From assembly GCF_003054445.1 (NCBI RefSeq), contig NC_042506.1:1433501-1497500 (forward strand): a DNA stretch of 64,000 nt. Direction: 5' to 3'. Within the stretch, counting starts at the first letter, position 1. Every line of letters starts with the position of its first letter. The stretch is from Pichia kudriavzevii. Its lineage: Eukaryota > Ascomycota > Pichiomycetes > Pichiales > Pichiaceae. Position numbers and translations under genes: made by a program. Below, one piece after another: positions 1-9,652 of this stretch. The notes beneath the pieces are model-generated. The model saw only the letters and a list, made by a program, of their open reading frames with translations. It was not told where the DNA came from and ran no database searches.

Positions 1-334
1 AATGATGTGGGATCGAGTGGGATGTGTTGTAAGGTAAACTCATGGTGAAATGTACTAAATTTGTTGTTACTGGAACAACTTTTTCCGTTTATCCGAAAGT
101 TCTTTCTATGTTTTTTTTGTCATATTTATGGAAGTTGCTTTGCAGGAAAAGCGTGGAACTTCGTTGGAATCTACTTACAGTTCAGTGTTTTGTTTATAAG
201 CTATACCAAATTAAGACCTATCAATAACCGAACTGAAGAGTTCCGAAGTTTTTGAATAGACGGGTGTGTTAATAACCATTTTGAAAACCAATTACATGGA
301 GTTATTATATGCCTTTTGTAACATGTTACAGCTT
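1..334. other. Intergenic edge, no gene seen
   Basis: This stretch lies 3' of the first transporter gene and runs off the left edge. It has short open frames on the plus strand of about 60 codons, with no recognisable domain and skewed composition. It probably holds the transporter's 3' UTR and polyadenylation signals. Confidence 0.6.
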
Positions 335-1906
335 TTATACCTTTAGTGGATAAACGGCTCTATACATATATGAACGAACGTCCGCTGCTAGCAACCTTTC
401 CATCTTCATGATCTCTCTCTCCATCTGCTCACCATCCATGCCTGCAAGTGCTGCGTCTTCTTCTTCTTCTTCTTCGTCGCCGTCTAAATTGTTCACTGAA
501 TGTTTCAAATATGCTATCCGTGCTTTCACTGCTCTCTTTACCTTCCATTCTCTGAATGGTAACAATGCAAGGCAGCTCACTCCAGCTGCAACCCCCACAA
601 GGATCTGACAATACAAGAAAGGTCTCTCCATATCGAATCTTCTCAACTTGAACCCTGCCAACTCGGCAATTAGTAAAGGGAAACCGCCTGTAAACATCTG
701 TAGAGAAACCGCATGATTCATGTCGGCACCACCTCCCCCAACAACATCTGCTGTCATCGGTCCAAAATTGACCCAGTTCACCCCTAGCAAAATGCCAACT
801 GCAAATGCAAACCCAATTAGTTGCGCATAAGTCGTCACAAAGATCCAGAAAACAAACGAAAATATTGTAATCAAGATCGTTGAAATAAGTGTGACATTGA
901 CCCTCCCTATTTTGTCCGATAGGAATCCCAACAAAGGTCTTCCGACTGTCTGTGCAACACTTTGGACAGTTGTTACATTCGATCCCTGTTTGTAGCTTAA
1001 CCCGATACTTGAACCATATGCTGATAATGAAAATAGCAAAATACTGTAGGATAACGAGTAAACCATGTTCCAAAGCATGAGACAAATCAAAGGAATCTGT
1101 CTCATTAGATCAAACCGGAACAAAAACGCAGTTAACTCGATAAATAGTGGTTTTTCATCCTTTGAAGTATTTTTAATTGGGCGGTAGGTTCGAATCAAAA
1201 TGATGGATATTGCTAGCATAAATCCACACACTAATGCTTCCATTCTCAACGCCCATGCAACCCCTAGCCTCAATGCATGGTTGGGATCTCCTGCGTATTT
1301 TGGATTGGTTAAGTACTGTTTAATTATTTGATCAGAAGCTCTGCTAAAAATAATACCACCTAACCCACCACCTGCGGTTGCAATACCCTGAGCAATTGAC
1401 CGCTTTTCTAAAAACCATGTTGGCAAGATGAGAAATGTAGAACCAGCAGTCAATGCCCATCCAAATGCCATGAGGAAGCCCTGGAAGAAAATCAGCTGAA
1501 CCACTGTTGTTGCAATCGAGGCTAGCCAGTACGACAAAAATGTTATGATCAACCCAATTGTCATGATAATCTTGTAGTGAACATGGCGACACAAACCATT
1601 AGTAAAAGCGCAGGCCGTAAATGAGAGACCTAATGCCAATCCACCGATCATCACATATTGTTCTGTATTTGCATTCTCAAAATATTTTTCTGTTACATAA
1701 TAGTTTAGATAGACACCAAAGCAAGCATTAAGTCCCCAGCTAAAGGTGTTGATAAACAAAACACAAACCACCGAAATCCAGGCCCAAAATCCACCGTCTG
1801 GTGGCCGGTTCTTGAAATCGAAAGCACTGTACTTCCCAGTATCTATAGCCTTTTGCTTCGTCTCAGAAAAATTCCCTTGCTCCTCATCATTAACGGCATC
1901 ATTCAT
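335..1906 (-). CDS. MFS monocarboxylate-permease-type transporter (MCH family), copy A
   Basis: A 523-residue, roughly 12-span membrane protein of the major facilitator superfamily. The N-terminal cytosolic tail ends in RPPDGGFWAW (about residues 34-43), the fungal variant of the monocarboxylate porter signature before the first helix. NTFSWGLNACFGVYLNYY follows, as in yeast Mch2/Esbp6-type proteins. A GRPLLGFLSDKIGR loop (about residues 310-325) is the MFS inter-helix motif. The C-terminal tail holds a poly-Glu run. Yeast MCH proteins are named for mammalian lactate/pyruvate carriers, but several do not move monocarboxylates (Mch5 imports riboflavin), so the substrate is open. The gene is the downstream member of a tandem pair on the same strand. 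Residues about 233-433 are essentially identical to the neighbour at DNA level. The start is the only ATG preceding the signature in this frame. Confidence 0.85.
   Translation of the reverse strand: MNDAVNDEEQGNFSETKQKAIDTGKYSAFDFKNRPPDGGFWAWISVVCVLFINTFSWGLNACFGVYLNYYVTEKYFENANTEQYVMIGGLALGLSFTACAFTNGLCRHVHYKIIMTIGLIITFLSYWLASIATTVVQLIFFQGFLMAFGWALTAGSTFLILPTWFLEKRSIAQGIATAGGGLGGIIFSRASDQIIKQYLTNPKYAGDPNHALRLGVAWALRMEALVCGFMLAISIILIRTYRPIKNTSKDEKPLFIELTAFLFRFDLMRQIPLICLMLWNMVYSLSYSILLFSLSAYGSSIGLSYKQGSNVTTVQSVAQTVGRPLLGFLSDKIGRVNVTLISTILITIFSFVFWIFVTTYAQLIGFAFAVGILLGVNWVNFGPMTADVVGGGGADMNHAVSLQMFTGGFPLLIAELAGFKLRRFDMERPFLYCQILVGVAAGVSCLALLPFREWKVKRAVKARIAYLKHSVNNLDGDEEEEEEDAALAGMDGEQMEREIMKMERLLAADVRSYMYRAVYPLKV
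609..1209 (-). repeat. Gene-conversion tract, copy A
   Basis: Positions 609-1142 match 2595-3128 base for base by eye (534 bp). Three substitutions follow before identity collapses at about 1209. Flanking coding sequence on both sides is clearly diverged between the two transporter genes, including at silent sites. This is the pattern left by recent ectopic gene conversion rather than by a young duplication. Confidence 0.85.
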
Positions 1907-2341
1907 CTTTGAGGTTCAGTAATTTGATGAGTAATTGCGTGCAACTTTGGAAGTTCACAAAGTTGGAGTTCTTACTCTAATTTTGGAGAGAAGTATATCT
2001 ACATCGATTCAATATTATTTTAGTGACAAGTAACTGAATATCAAAGAGGTAGACTCTTATAATAAATATGCACCTGCAAAAACAAAATCCTGCCGGATAT
2101 CAAAACAATACATCCGAAAACTGGTTTATAAAGTTAACGTTAGTATTTCATGGTTCTAATTACGGATGAACGGTTGTTTGAAACTCCCAACGATTACTTT
2201 CAACGCATACCTCTTTTCCTCTTATTTTCTTTTCTGTTTTTGTTTATATTTTGTCCTTTTATTACATTTTATTAAAAGCCATGAAAACTAGTATATGAAT
2301 ATATTATATAACATTAATCCTGCCTTTGTTGTCCCAAAATA
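1907..2341. other. Intergenic promoter of transporter copy A
   Basis: 435 bp between the tandem transporters, AT-rich, with no open frame of interest. It must hold the 3' UTR of copy B and the promoter of copy A. TATA-like AT runs are present, but I cannot single out a specific factor site. Confidence 0.6.
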
Positions 2342-4144
2342 TTAAACTGCGATAGGATATATCATTCTAAGTATGTAAGTCTTTATATCATTTGCAAGCA
2401 TACCATCAAGTCTGTTGATTTCAGAAGTTATCTCATCATGATCCATGTTTGCAAATTCTCCCTCCTTTTCCTTGGATTCTAACCCACTTTCAAAATTTTT
2501 CTTACGTGCAATCAAAATCCTTCTGACCTTCCATTCTCTAAATGGTAATAGTGCAGCAGCACTCACACCTGCTGCAACCCCTACAAGGATCTGGCAATAC
2601 AAGAAAGGTCTCTCCATATCGAATCTTCTCAACTTGAACCCTGCCAACTCGGCAATTAGTAAAGGGAAACCGCCTGTAAACATCTGTAGAGAAACCGCAT
2701 GATTCATGTCGGCACCACCTCCCCCAACAACATCTGCTGTCATCGGTCCAAAATTGACCCAGTTCACCCCTAGCAAAATGCCAACTGCAAATGCAAACCC
2801 AATTAGTTGCGCATAAGTCGTCACAAAGATCCAGAAAACAAACGAAAATATTGTAATCAAGATCGTTGAAATAAGTGTGACATTGACCCTCCCTATTTTG
2901 TCCGATAGGAATCCCAACAAAGGTCTTCCGACTGTCTGTGCAACACTTTGGACAGTTGTTACATTCGATCCCTGTTTGTAGCTTAACCCGATACTTGAAC
3001 CATATGCTGATAATGAAAATAGCAAAATACTGTAGGATAACGAGTAAACCATGTTCCAAAGCATGAGACAAATCAAAGGAATCTGTCTCATTAGATCAAA
3101 CCGGAACAAAAACGCAGTTAACTCGATATATAGTGGTTTTTTATCCTTTGAAGTATTTTTAATTGGGCGGTAGGTTCGAATTAAAATGATGGATAAAACT
3201 AGCATGAAGCCACAAACAAAAGATTGCATTCTTAAGGCCCATGCAATTCCTAGTTTCAATGCGTGGTTTGGGTCATCTGCATATTCTGGTTTATCCATAT
3301 AAGTCTTAATAATTTGATCAACAGGTCTACTAAAAATAATACCACCTAACCCACCACCTGCAGTTGCGATACCCTGAGCAATGGATCTTTTCTTTAAAAA
3401 CCATGTTGGTAGAATGACAAATGTTGAACCAGCAACTAAAGCCCATCCAATGGACAATAAGAAACCTTGAAACATGACTAATTGAACAACTGTTTTAGAA
3501 ATAGACGCCAGCCAATAGGAGAGAAATGTCAATGCAGTACCAATCGACATTAAAATCTTATAGTTAACACGGCGGGATAAGCCATTAGTGAAAGCGCATG
3601 CAAGGAATGATAAACCTAAATTCATTCCACCAATCATTACATACTGTTCCATTTTACCGTTATGGAAATAATCCGTAGATATATAGTAGTTCAAGTAAAC
3701 ACCAAAACATGCATTTAACCCCCAACTGAAAGTATTTATAGCTAACACACAAAATGCTGAGGTCCACGCCCAAAATCCTCCATCTGGTGGTTTATTCACA
3801 ATGTCATAGCGATTATATCTTCCACTATCTACAACTGTTTCTTCCTTCTGTGATGAAGAAGAGCTTAGGTCACCGCTCTCCTCATCAACCGGATAATTAT
3901 CCAAAGAGGTTGCAGCCGTACCAACTTTCCTCAAATCATTTGGATCGAATGAGGGGTTGGGTTCAACCTGTGTCTTTGCAAATTTATTATCTTCAATAAC
4001 ATTTGATATTATCGTTGAAGTACGAGTAATTATGTTGTTGTTGGTATGATGTTTATTCCCGTTTTCACCATTGTATGGTGGGACATCCAAATTGTTAGAC
4101 TGTGATGTCTCTATTGATGAAATACTAGTCAAATCGCCCGACAT
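2342..4144 (-). CDS. MFS monocarboxylate-permease-type transporter (MCH family), copy B
   Basis: A 600-residue paralogue of the downstream gene. It has the same PPDGGFWAW signature (about residues 119-127), the same 12-span architecture and the same GRPLLGFLSDKIGR loop. It differs by a cytosolic N-terminal tail about 80 residues longer, rich in Ser/Thr/Asn with a five-Ser run, that may be phospho-regulated, and by a different C-terminal tail. Residues about 317-516 are encoded by the conversion tract shared with copy A, so the two carriers have practically the same second half of the membrane domain but distinct first halves and tails. The family is known to include riboflavin and other carriers, and the substrate is not readable here. 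The start ATG opens the longest frame; no internal start keeps the tail. Confidence 0.85.
   Translation of the reverse strand: MSGDLTSISSIETSQSNNLDVPPYNGENGNKHHTNNNIITRTSTIISNVIEDNKFAKTQVEPNPSFDPNDLRKVGTAATSLDNYPVDEESGDLSSSSSQKEETVVDSGRYNRYDIVNKPPDGGFWAWTSAFCVLAINTFSWGLNACFGVYLNYYISTDYFHNGKMEQYVMIGGMNLGLSFLACAFTNGLSRRVNYKILMSIGTALTFLSYWLASISKTVVQLVMFQGFLLSIGWALVAGSTFVILPTWFLKKRSIAQGIATAGGGLGGIIFSRPVDQIIKTYMDKPEYADDPNHALKLGIAWALRMQSFVCGFMLVLSIILIRTYRPIKNTSKDKKPLYIELTAFLFRFDLMRQIPLICLMLWNMVYSLSYSILLFSLSAYGSSIGLSYKQGSNVTTVQSVAQTVGRPLLGFLSDKIGRVNVTLISTILITIFSFVFWIFVTTYAQLIGFAFAVGILLGVNWVNFGPMTADVVGGGGADMNHAVSLQMFTGGFPLLIAELAGFKLRRFDMERPFLYCQILVGVAAGVSAAALLPFREWKVRRILIARKKNFESGLESKEKEGEFANMDHDEITSEINRLDGMLANDIKTYILRMIYPIAV
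2595..3195 (-). repeat. Gene-conversion tract, copy B
   Basis: This is the counterpart of 609-1209 at a constant offset of 1,986 bp, with no insertions or deletions. The first 534 bp look identical. Confidence 0.85.
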
Positions 4145-4462
4145 TGCGCTGTCAACTGAAGTACCAAAAAAAATGCGGTATGTCTATAGATTTAGATTGG
4201 ATATTTCGCTTTAGAGGAAAGAAACAACAGCAGGAAGAGGTAAAGAAGATTTAACTATTAGTCATCACGGCTATTCAAGGATACGGATTTTTAAAACCGA
4301 AAGGATTTTACAATATCGAAAAGTTAAAATTTTTCTTATATCAGGAAATGTACCGATAAACACATTTAACTTGTTTCTTCGAGTTGCCTAATTGGGTAGT
4401 TAACGACGATAGTGTTGCAAAATGTATAGGCATTATATATGGCAGTATAGAAAGATATTTAA
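4145..4462. other. Intergenic promoter of transporter copy B
   Basis: 318 bp between the transporter start and the TIF5 stop, which lies on the same strand upstream. It is AT-rich, with no open frame or repeat seen. It should contain the TIF5 3' end and the copy B promoter. Confidence 0.6.
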
Positions 4463-5626
4463 CTACTCATCATCTGATTCCTCCTCCTCAGAATCTTCTT
4501 CTGCTTCATCTAGCCATTTTAGGAATGGTCTAGCAGCCTTCCTGATATTTCTTGAAGTTTCCTTGTCAACGTATTTCTTGGATACATGAGACCCCCAATC
4601 TCTAATGACATCTTCCGATACCAAATCATTGTCATATAATAGCATTAAAATCTTAGGCACCTTTGGAATTAATTCAGGGTGCTTGACACCAATCATTCTC
4701 TCTATACCTCCAAGTAAAGACTTTTCCATTTTCTCGGAAGTCAGCAACTTAGCTAACAAACCTTTATGATTGGCAATTTCATCTGCAATGTCATCATCAA
4801 ATAACACTTGGGCTAACACTTCAACAGTTTGTCTGTCATTGTTTATCTTGTCGGATATGATTTTTTTGTAGATTTCTATATCAGAAGGTAATTCATCAGA
4901 CGATAATAACCAGTTACCGAATTCTTGATATTTGATTCTAGATTCACCAATATTTAGTTTCTCCAACTCTCTTGCACGAGCCTTGATTGCATCTTCGCTC
5001 ATATCAACAGACCAATCTTCGTCTTTGACAATGACTTTCTCCTTACTCCCAGCTTCTCCAACAGACACGTCATCGTCTGTATTCTTACGTTGCTGTCTGT
5101 TGGCTATATCAGAGATAGATTTACCACCACCAATAACATTTGCACTCGCAGTGTTTGCCTTTTTACTTGATTTCTTTGACTCCTTCTTTGGAGGATTCTT
5201 TAGGATATAAGAGACCAACTTGTAAGTTGGATTGACTCTGGTGATTTTACCACATGCCTTACAATCTCTTTGTAGGTTGTCCTTGCCAACAATCTCCAAA
5301 ACAGTTTCCGGATTCTTACATTGTAAACAAAGGACAAATTTATCAATAAATCCATCAAGACAGTCTTGTAATTCCTTCACACCATGGACACCATTAATTA
5401 GGAATTTTTCGTTTTTTTCATCAATGGTAGTCTGGGCACCTAGTTCAAAACCAAAGTATTTCATAACATAAGAGGCCGGTCTAGCCAGGGCAGTCGCAAC
5501 ATCAGAGAGATTCAAAATGTTGGTCTTGATACCGTTACCACTACCTTCAGTTTTCGCCTGGATAAGAGGCATCTTGTAACGGTAGAACGGATCATTGTTG
5601 GATCTGCAGATATTGACTAACGACAT
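4463..5626 (-). CDS. TIF5: Translation initiation factor eIF5
   Basis: A 387-residue eIF5, the GTPase-activating protein for eIF2 in the 43S/48S preinitiation complex (S. cerevisiae Tif5 is about 405 residues). The N terminus carries NICRSNNDPFYRYKMP, in which Arg16 corresponds to the catalytic arginine finger (Arg15 in yeast and human). A C2-C2 zinc finger follows with cysteines 100, 103, 122 and 125. A Lys/Ser-rich linker comes next, then a C-terminal HEAT/W2 domain (about 215-375) and an acidic tail ending in DEAEEDSEEEESDDE, typical of the eIF2-beta/eIF3c-binding end. All key residues are present. It is divergently transcribed from the CSN12-like gene across a 288-bp shared promoter. Confidence 0.97.
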   Translation of the reverse strand: MSLVNICRSNNDPFYRYKMPLIQAKTEGSGNGIKTNILNLSDVATALARPASYVMKYFGFELGAQTTIDEKNEKFLINGVHGVKELQDCLDGFIDKFVLCLQCKNPETVLEIVGKDNLQRDCKACGKITRVNPTYKLVSYILKNPPKKESKKSSKKANTASANVIGGGKSISDIANRQQRKNTDDDVSVGEAGSKEKVIVKDEDWSVDMSEDAIKARARELEKLNIGESRIKYQEFGNWLLSSDELPSDIEIYKKIISDKINNDRQTVEVLAQVLFDDDIADEIANHKGLLAKLLTSEKMEKSLLGGIERMIGVKHPELIPKVPKILMLLYDNDLVSEDVIRDWGSHVSKKYVDKETSRNIRKAARPFLKWLDEAEEDSEEEESDDE

Positions 5627-5914
5627 GGTTATTGTCTAATGCAGGAGGATGGAGGGAGTAAAGATGTTCTAAAGAAGTATGAAATATTTGCCATTCATTA
5701 AGTAATTTGAAAAAATTCAAGTTGAAATGCGTTGAAAATTTTTCGAATCGTGAAATGGATAAACACTTTAGATATTCTCGGGGGAGAATAAAAGTGAGGA
5801 ATGGAATGAGAAGGGGAGGGGGGGAGAAAAGAAATGAAAAATCAACTTGAACTTCCATCTACTCGTTATTTTGCAAGATGTTCTGCATCAACAACTCTAC
5901 CAGCGCCTATTTAG
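5627..5914. promoter_or_regulatory. Bidirectional promoter TIF5 / CSN12-like
   Basis: 288 bp between two divergent starts. A purine-rich stretch containing a run of ten G residues broken by one A (about 5812-5824) lies near the middle of the region. A short open frame reads through part of it on the TIF5 strand but has no protein-like content. Confidence 0.55.
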
Positions 5915-7279
5915 ATGTGGACACAGTTGTTAGATGACTATGTGGAAGCAGTGAACAGCCACGACACAATGAAGTTTGCCATTTATTTCTCCCGAATTCT
6001 CAATGGTCAAGTCGATATGGGGAGGATGGGCAGCAAGATCGATTTTAACCTTGTCAATAAACGAATCAAATGTTCCATTACAAATGCCGGTAGTCCCTAT
6101 AGTGACAGCGATTACTACCAGCAGCTCTTCCTTGCAAGTGCTGACCTTTGCAAAGTTCCAGACCTTGCAAGTGATGAGGGAGTCAAAACACAGATCGCCA
6201 CCATGAACTTACTCTCCAAACGTCTACTTGATGATCCCTCTCTCTATTTGACACCTATCATTGTCCTTGTAAGACATCTCCACAAGATAGTCTGTTCAAT
6301 TGACACCCCTTACCCCAATGGCCACTCGTCCCAGATCGGCATTAACACATACATCGATGCCCTCCAACGGCCATTTAAGATGCTACTCTCTAATAAATCA
6401 GACCATAAGGTGAACGTCTCTGCCGTGCATATCTTTGCCATCCATCTCTTCTCCGCTTATTTCACACATAACACAGTCAATGCCGCCATTAATCTCTACA
6501 AGGTCCTCCAAAGCACCCTATTAAGAGAATCAACCTCCTCTCATTTCGATTATCCCCCTCTTCTCCCAACAAGTGAGCCTCTCTTTAACTTCTATCTTGC
6601 AAGAGCAGCCCTTGCACAGGGACACCATTCACAGGCATATGCCCTCCTCATAAGAAACAAACACATGACTAAGAACCTGGCTTTGAAGACCCTCTACTAC
6701 TTGCTTCCTCTAGAGTTCCTCCAAACGGGAAAAACACCAACTCTTGGCCTCTTCCATAAATATCAACCTCTCCAGATACTGGCCCCCCTCTATTTGGCTA
6801 TCAAGAGAAGATCCTTGTCTGAATACAATGCCCTCCTTCCCAAATACGAGCCTCTTCTCTTACAAACTAGAGTTCTATCCCTCTATAGAGAAATGGCAAC
6901 ACAAATGAGCCTCCTCATTGTTAAAGACGCTTTTAACTTATTCAACTCCCCTCTCCCTCCTTCGAATCATATCTCTTCTTCTACAAATACGTCTTCTTCT
7001 ACAAACACGTCTTCTACAAACAAGTCTTCTTCTACAAATACGTCCTCCTCTACAGCAACTTCTGTCGTCACGGCCTCTCTTGGGAAACACATTGTCCCCT
7101 TTCATTACTTAGCTAAAGCATTGAGCCTTCAAGAAAATGAATGTGAATCGCTTCTCTGCATTCTCGTCGCGTCGCAGAAAATCAAAGGCTATTTGTCGCA
7201 CTCCCAAAAATGTATGGTCCTCTCAAAGTCAAATCCGTTTCCAGCAATTTCAGGTCAAGTGGCTGCTTCTCAAAGATAA
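5915..7279 (+). CDS. CSN12: PCI-domain protein, CSN12/PCID2 (Thp1-like) family
   Basis: 454 residues with a TPR-like helical N-terminal half and a C-terminal PCI domain. The diagnostic stretches are YYLLPLEFLQTGKTPTL (compare PCID2 YLLPVKMLLGHMPT), LFHKYQPLQILAPL, and the winged-helix end IKGYLSHSQKCMVLSKSNPFP, which mirrors PCID2 [21 protein letters not shown]. Family members pair with the small DSS1/Sem1 protein in TREX-2 (Thp1) or in the Csn12-Thp3 complex, acting in mRNA export and splicing or transcription elongation. The C-terminal motifs favour CSN12/PCID2 over Thp1. A Ser/Thr/Asn low-complexity insertion (about residues 353-383) interrupts the PCI domain. The stop lies 8 bp before the VMA13 frame opens. 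Confidence 0.72.
   Translation: MWTQLLDDYVEAVNSHDTMKFAIYFSRILNGQVDMGRMGSKIDFNLVNKRIKCSITNAGSPYSDSDYYQQLFLASADLCKVPDLASDEGVKTQIATMNLLSKRLLDDPSLYLTPIIVLVRHLHKIVCSIDTPYPNGHSSQIGINTYIDALQRPFKMLLSNKSDHKVNVSAVHIFAIHLFSAYFTHNTVNAAINLYKVLQSTLLRESTSSHFDYPPLLPTSEPLFNFYLARAALAQGHHSQAYALLIRNKHMTKNLALKTLYYLLPLEFLQTGKTPTLGLFHKYQPLQILAPLYLAIKRRSLSEYNALLPKYEPLLLQTRVLSLYREMATQMSLLIVKDAFNLFNSPLPPSNHISSSTNTSSSTNTSSTNKSSSTNTSSSTATSVVTASLGKHIVPFHYLAKALSLQENECESLLCILVASQKIKGYLSHSQKCMVLSKSNPFPAISGQVAASQR
6973..7063 (+). repeat. In-frame Ser/Thr/Asn codon repeat
   Basis: Imperfect tandem units of 12-15 bp based on tctacaaayacgtcttct encode repeating STNTSS. They sit between the helical part and the winged helix of the PCI domain. 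Unit number is likely to vary between strains. Confidence 0.75.
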
Positions 7280-7287
7280 TGGTTTAG

Positions 7288-8709
7288 ATGTTGAAGAGAA
7301 TAACAAAGGATCAACAAGCAACAATTCCGATAGTCTCCCCTCCAATGACCACAGACCTCACATTCTCCCCATTGCGTCTAGAGAGTGACATTGTTGCCCA
7401 TGCCTTGGCCCGTCTTAGAAACCTCCCCCTCTCGTGGACTTCGATAAAATCAAGTGCAATCGACAGCAACCAGCTATCTCTTTTGAGAGAACTCTCCCAG
7501 TTCCCCTATGCAGAGGACCCCGTTCAGAGAGGCGCCTACATCAACGAAAGACAGGACCAGTTTGCTGCCACCTGTCTTCACGTCCTAACAGCTCTAACCA
7601 ACCAGGGAGAAACCGAAACTCAGCTATTCAATAAATCAGACTTGGTCAACTTCCTGCTTTCTATAATTTACGATGGCGCCTCCTATAATAACCAATTTAT
7701 ACTTAAACTCTACACCTCCCACAAAGACTACACTCCCTTTGTCTCTTTGCTTAACTTGGAACTTGACGATATCTCCAAAATACTATCCCTATATACAATT
7801 GTGTCCTTCTTGACTCTTGTTGGTGAAACCAAGGGGAATGTCAAGATCGTCAAGTCGGTCTATTTGGAATTGACCAAATACTTGAAGGCGTCCACCCAAT
7901 TGCAATATATTGGCCTGCAGCTCTTGAAGGAACTATTGAATGTCAAATCCTGTAGGGGATACTTCAATGCATCATCTGAATTGCTCGACATTCTGGAAGA
8001 TAAGTCAATTGAATTGCAGATGAAATATTTGACAATTTATGCCTTGTGGGTCATTTCTTTCGACTCCGCTAAAATCAACTTGATTATCAAAGAACACCCC
8101 AACTTGATCCCCGTGTTGTTCAATCTAGCCAATGATGCAATTAAAGAAAAAGTCACTAGATTGTCGATCTCGATACTTGTCAATATAATCACTCTCAACC
8201 CTTCTTTGGCAACTTTGAAGAAATACCATTTAGCAAATGGATTGACAATTACTAAAAACTTGATTGACAGAAAATGGTCTGATGAAGATCTCAAAAATGA
8301 CTTGAACCTTTTATTGCATCAACTAAACGATTCGTTGAAAGATTTGACAACATTCGATGAATATGAAAATGAGTTGTTGACCCATCACTTGCACTGGTCA
8401 CCTTGTCATGCAAATCAGGAATTTTGGGTAGATAATATCGAGAAATTCAAAGCAAACAATTGGAGCTTAGTTAGGCAATTAATTGAGTTGTTGGATTATA
8501 ATGTTAATGATAACGAGCAACTCTTTGTGAACCAGGCAATAGTTTGCTTTGATTTGGGTATGATCATCAAATTGGACGACTCAATTGTTAGGTTTATCAA
8601 CAACAACGGTTATAAGGAGAAAATTATGCAGTTGATGAATTCTCCTAATTCAAATGTTAAATTCGAAGCTTTAAGGACAACTCAATTGTTAGTATCAAAG
8701 ACTTTGTAG
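7288..8709 (+). CDS. VMA13: V-ATPase V1 subunit H
   Basis: Up to 473 residues, matching the 54-kDa regulatory subunit H of the vacuolar proton pump (S. cerevisiae Vma13, 478). It is an all-helical HEAT/armadillo protein that activates V1 and blocks ATP hydrolysis when V1 detaches from Vo. Telling stretches are IKEKVTRLSISIL (yeast IKEKVSRLCISII), TTFDEYENEL, LHWSPCHANQEFWVDNIEKFKANNW and VKFEALRTTQLL at the C terminus. The first ATG (7288) is only 8 bp past the upstream stop. A second in-frame ATG at 7345 leaves 454 residues and a 65-bp spacer. Residues 1-19 have no family resemblance, so 7345 is at least as likely to be the real start. The promoter must lie inside the upstream gene, perhaps explaining the unusually tight spacing. 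Confidence 0.95.
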   Translation: MLKRITKDQQATIPIVSPPMTTDLTFSPLRLESDIVAHALARLRNLPLSWTSIKSSAIDSNQLSLLRELSQFPYAEDPVQRGAYINERQDQFAATCLHVLTALTNQGETETQLFNKSDLVNFLLSIIYDGASYNNQFILKLYTSHKDYTPFVSLLNLELDDISKILSLYTIVSFLTLVGETKGNVKIVKSVYLELTKYLKASTQLQYIGLQLLKELLNVKSCRGYFNASSELLDILEDKSIELQMKYLTIYALWVISFDSAKINLIIKEHPNLIPVLFNLANDAIKEKVTRLSISILVNIITLNPSLATLKKYHLANGLTITKNLIDRKWSDEDLKNDLNLLLHQLNDSLKDLTTFDEYENELLTHHLHWSPCHANQEFWVDNIEKFKANNWSLVRQLIELLDYNVNDNEQLFVNQAIVCFDLGMIIKLDDSIVRFINNNGYKEKIMQLMNSPNSNVKFEALRTTQLLVSKTL

Positions 8710-9652
8710 TTCGCTGAAACAATCCAAATATATACTTTCTACCGATATAAAATTAATAAATGTGTAATAATAAGCACTTGCATAGGGATAAGATGATTGG
8801 ATCAGAACTCTTCTTTTCCTTTGCCCACTCATGCTAAGACTATGCTATCAATGCTTGTCTTTGTCAACTGGAGTTGAAGTCATCTATTGTATAATGACGT
8901 ATTCTGTTTTGTATTTTTGTGTGTTATTGCTTCGCAATGTATTATGATGCTTCACGAACAAATACCTATTGCATCTTTAAGGTCACTTGGCAAGAGTGGT
9001 GCAGATAAACCTTGTCAAGCTTTCAAAAACTGCAAAACAGAGAAGAGTCATTCTTATAATTTGCTCATTGCCTCTCTTCTAGCCAATGTGTTTCCCGTAG
9101 CCCGCTCACTTCTCCGTTATTTGGTATGTTGAAAACACCAGTAGTTTAGATGTTTTTTTTTCGTTTTTTCTTGTAATACAACCAGCTCGGAATATCGACT
9201 CATGATGCTGTTGGAGTTTTATGGAACTTTTGGTAAATATCAATCTCTTGCGTCCATACCTATTTATCATTCACGCTGATCATAGTTTCTTGTCAGCGAT
9301 TATTTACACAAGCTAACATTGAACATGTTTTGAACCAGATCATGTATACACGCTTTCAAATAATAGGTCAAGGCTGCAGCTACACCATAATTTTGTTGTT
9401 TGGTTCTCATTGGTCCACAGCCCATTCCAATATCCCTATACATGCCCGCAATCCCGTTGCGTAGTCCTACATCGCACTTCAAGTCCAAGACCTTGCTACC
9501 ATCATCAAGCGCAGTAGACACGCATCACAACTGCCACCACACTACTCAGAGGCCTTCTTGATTTCTATCACTACATAGCTACAGTTTAGCTTTTTTTTCT
9601 ATTGTTTGTTTTTCTCTTTAATTCATGCGTTTATATAGTTCGTAAGATTTGT
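8710..9652. other. Convergent intergenic region, no gene seen
   Basis: 943 bp between the 3' ends of VMA13 and JSN1. Two frames of 70-80 codons (8887-9132 plus, 9300-9521 minus) show no domain, no homologue I recognise and no promoter context. I treat them as chance. T-rich runs around 9150-9170 and 9590-9620 may serve as 3'-end signals. Confidence 0.6.

Noticed and set aside
429-1085. 218-codon minus-strand frame inside transporter copy A, with a 177-codon partner in copy B
   Set aside because: Out-of-frame shadow of the transporter genes. The two are alike only because of the conversion tract.
8887-9521. Two frames of 81 and 73 codons between VMA13 and JSN1
   Set aside because: No domain, no codon bias, no promoter context, and between convergent genes.
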